Below are positions 7,348 to 8,012 of a DNA stretch of 8,012 nt, piece after piece. The stretch is from an uncultured Corynebacterium sp. (GTDB taxonomy: Bacteria; Actinomycetota; Actinomycetes; Mycobacteriales; Mycobacteriaceae): contig CAJZGD010000117.1 in the NCBI GenBank assembly GCA_915275065.1, forward strand, positions 1 through 8,012. Reading direction: 5' to 3'. A model generated the notes under the pieces. That model made no database searches. It saw nothing but the letters and a program-made list of their open reading frames with translations, and was not told where the DNA came from. Both the position numbers and the translations under genes were made by a program. Positions within the stretch are counted from its first letter, which is position 1. The number at the start of each line of letters is the position of its first letter.

Positions 7348-7418
7348 GTCTGTGTGCTGCGATATCGAAGAAAACAGGGCCCAGGGTGGGCCCAACAACC
7401 AGAAAACGCAGCACACAA
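7348..7418. repeat. Inverted-repeat element, copy 2
   Basis: This copy has the same 11-bp arms (7351-7361 and 7407-7417), the same 45-base spacer length and the same extended end sequences as copy 1. Its spacer contains the inner hairpin GGGCCC-AGGGT-GGGCCC (7377-7393), which copy 1 lacks. It begins 26 bp beyond the tilS stop codon in the direction of transcription. Any transcript reading out of tilS would therefore carry a nested structure: an outer 11-bp stem (12 with a G-U pair) enclosing the inner hairpin. Confidence 0.85.
7368..7393 (-). terminator. Probable intrinsic terminator of tilS
   Basis: On the minus strand a hairpin of six G-C pairs (GGGCCC, loop ACCCT, GGGCCC) is followed directly by TGTTTTCTT, about 50 bases beyond the tilS stop codon. 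This is the form of a Rho-independent terminator in the direction of tilS transcription. Read on the other strand there is no T-run, so it is one-directional. The stem is short and the T-run is broken by G and C, so efficiency may be moderate. Confidence 0.6.
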
Positions 7419-7443
7419 CACGGCACCGGCAGGCAGGCTTATG

Positions 7444-8012
7444 TTATGTGCGGCGGGGAGTAACGCGGAGCTCCGCACCCTGGCGACGCACCTGGAACCC
7501 CGACACCGCCACCGGGCCCTGACCATGCCAATCCATCACCAGGGAATCAATCGCATCCAAATGCCGCGGCCCCAGGGGCGCATCCACCAACGCCAGGTAC
7601 GCGCGACGACGCAACGCAACGGGCAGGCCGGCAATCTCCGCAACCTGAGCCGTAACAGTCACCTGCGCGTCCAGGGCCGCGGCGTCATCACGCACCAGGG
7701 ACGCGGCCGCTGCCAAGGGTGGTACCGGGTCGCCGCCATGGATGTCCGCAAGCAGGGGCAAGACCTCGGTGCGCACCCGCACGCGGCGAAACCGCGGATC
7801 AGCATTCATGGGATCGTGCCACACCTCAAGCCCCAACTCCGCGCAGGCCGCAACCGTGTCCGACCGGCGCACGCTCAAAAACGGGCGAATCACAGTGCCG
7901 GACACCGGCATCCCCACCGCACGCCCCCGAAGACTGCCCAACAGGTAGGTTTCCGCCTGGTCATCCATGGTGTGGGCCACCCACACCGACCGGCCCTCCG
8001 CCGCAGCGGCGG
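7444..8012 (-). CDS. tilS: tRNA(Ile)-lysidine synthetase, C-terminal about 188 residues, N-terminus outside the window
   Basis: TilS attaches lysine to the wobble cytidine of the CAU-anticodon tRNA-Ile using ATP, converting it to read AUA and be charged with isoleucine; it is essential in most bacteria. The visible part begins AAAAEGRSVWVAHTMDDQAETYLLGSLRG. The HTMDDQAET segment is the conserved HxxDDQAET motif of the N-type ATP pyrophosphatase domain. It is followed by IRPFLSVRRSDT, LGLEVWHDPMNADPRFRRVRVRTEVLP and, near the end, the DWHGQGPVAVSG region, all as in actinobacterial TilS. The SGGxDS P-loop lies beyond the right edge. The frame is open to base 8012, and a GTG inside it at 7984-7986 is internal, not the start. 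The stop is TAA at 7444-7446. hpt usually follows tilS closely; here it does not. Confidence 0.96.
   Translation of the reverse strand, partial: AAAAEGRSVWVAHTMDDQAETYLLGSLRGRAVGMPVSGTVIRPFLSVRRSDTVAACAELGLEVWHDPMNADPRFRRVRVRTEVLPLLADIHGGDPVPPLAAAASLVRDDAAALDAQVTVTAQVAEIAGLPVALRRRAYLALVDAPLGPRHLDAIDSLVMDWHGQGPVAVSGFQVRRQGAELRVTPRRT

Larger units (their letters stand above)
6827..7443. other. Long spacer between tilS and the DUF559 gene
   Basis: These 617 bases hold no gene I can support. From the tilS side they contain two matching inverted-repeat elements (7348-7418 and 7181-7251, listed separately), then a stretch of about 200 bases (6965-7180) in which the plus strand is very rich in C and poor in G and A, and then an AT-rich segment (6905-6965) that may hold the promoter of the DUF559 gene. 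In the C-rich part three related cores recur: CACATG at 7050, CACGTG at 7096 and CACGTG at 7164, each followed by a C/T/G-rich tail. Open frames crossing the spacer have no Shine-Dalgarno, are compositionally odd, and partly just translate the repeat arms. Confidence 0.6.

Noticed and set aside
7219..7416. A 65-codon minus-strand open frame spanning both inverted-repeat elements (product starting at a GTG, containing SSISQHTDVGLGF)
   Set aside because: It has no Shine-Dalgarno, its start lies inside a repeat arm, and both ends simply translate the arms (CCVF and LCAAF). It may be a repeat-family frame annotated elsewhere as hypothetical, but there is no support for a protein here.
7181..7418. 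The two inverted-repeat units as a classical insertion sequence or a CRISPR array
   Set aside because: There is no transposase and no target-site duplication beside the units. There are only two units, with long inverted arms, not regularly spaced short direct repeats with spacers.
7143..7526. A 127-codon minus-strand open frame overlapping the end of tilS
   Set aside because: It overlaps the real tilS frame, crosses its stop and terminator, and has Arg/Cys/Pro-rich shadow-like composition with no family resemblance.
1..8012. tRNA, rRNA or riboswitch genes
   Set aside because: I saw no cloverleaf, rRNA-like or recognised riboswitch sequence in the spacers; nearly all remaining sequence is protein coding.

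Overview
The window reads as chromosomal DNA of a Corynebacterium-like actinobacterium. The evidence is the conserved gene order tilS - hpt - ftsH - folE - folP - folB - folK, the actinobacterial features of FtsH (HEGGH zinc motif, long disordered C-terminal tail) and of FolP (DPGLGFAKTADNNW), the moderately high GC content, and GTG starts. All recognised genes lie on the minus strand, so the window is read from its right end to its left end.

Right end (7444-8012): the C-terminal part of tilS (tRNA-Ile lysidine synthetase); its N-terminus lies outside the window. Next comes about 617 bp without a convincing gene (6827-7443). It holds two matching 67-bp inverted-repeat elements with identical arms and identical 45-nt spacers. 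The copy nearer tilS contains a GC-rich hairpin with a T-rich tail that looks like the tilS terminator. A C-rich stretch with degenerate repeats follows. After that is a DUF559/Vsr-like nuclease-fold gene (5816-6826), which is not part of the usual tilS-hpt arrangement and looks like an accessory insertion.

Middle (2023-5614): hpt (hypoxanthine-guanine phosphoribosyltransferase), then ftsH, which encodes a membrane AAA+ zinc protease of 969 residues. That is much longer than the usual 640-760, because of a roughly 330-residue low-complexity tail.

Left end (1-2023): a compact folate operon, folE-folP-folB-folK. The junctions are a TAATG between ftsH and folE, a 4-nt gap between folE and folP, a 17-nt overlap between folP and folB, and an ATGA between folB and folK. 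FolE makes dihydroneopterin triphosphate from GTP. FolB and FolK convert dihydroneopterin to the hydroxymethylpterin pyrophosphate, and FolP joins this to p-aminobenzoate. folK runs off the left edge.

I found no clear evidence for a wholly new system. The least ordinary part is the tilS-hpt interval with its paired inverted-repeat elements and nuclease-like gene, followed by the FtsH tail.
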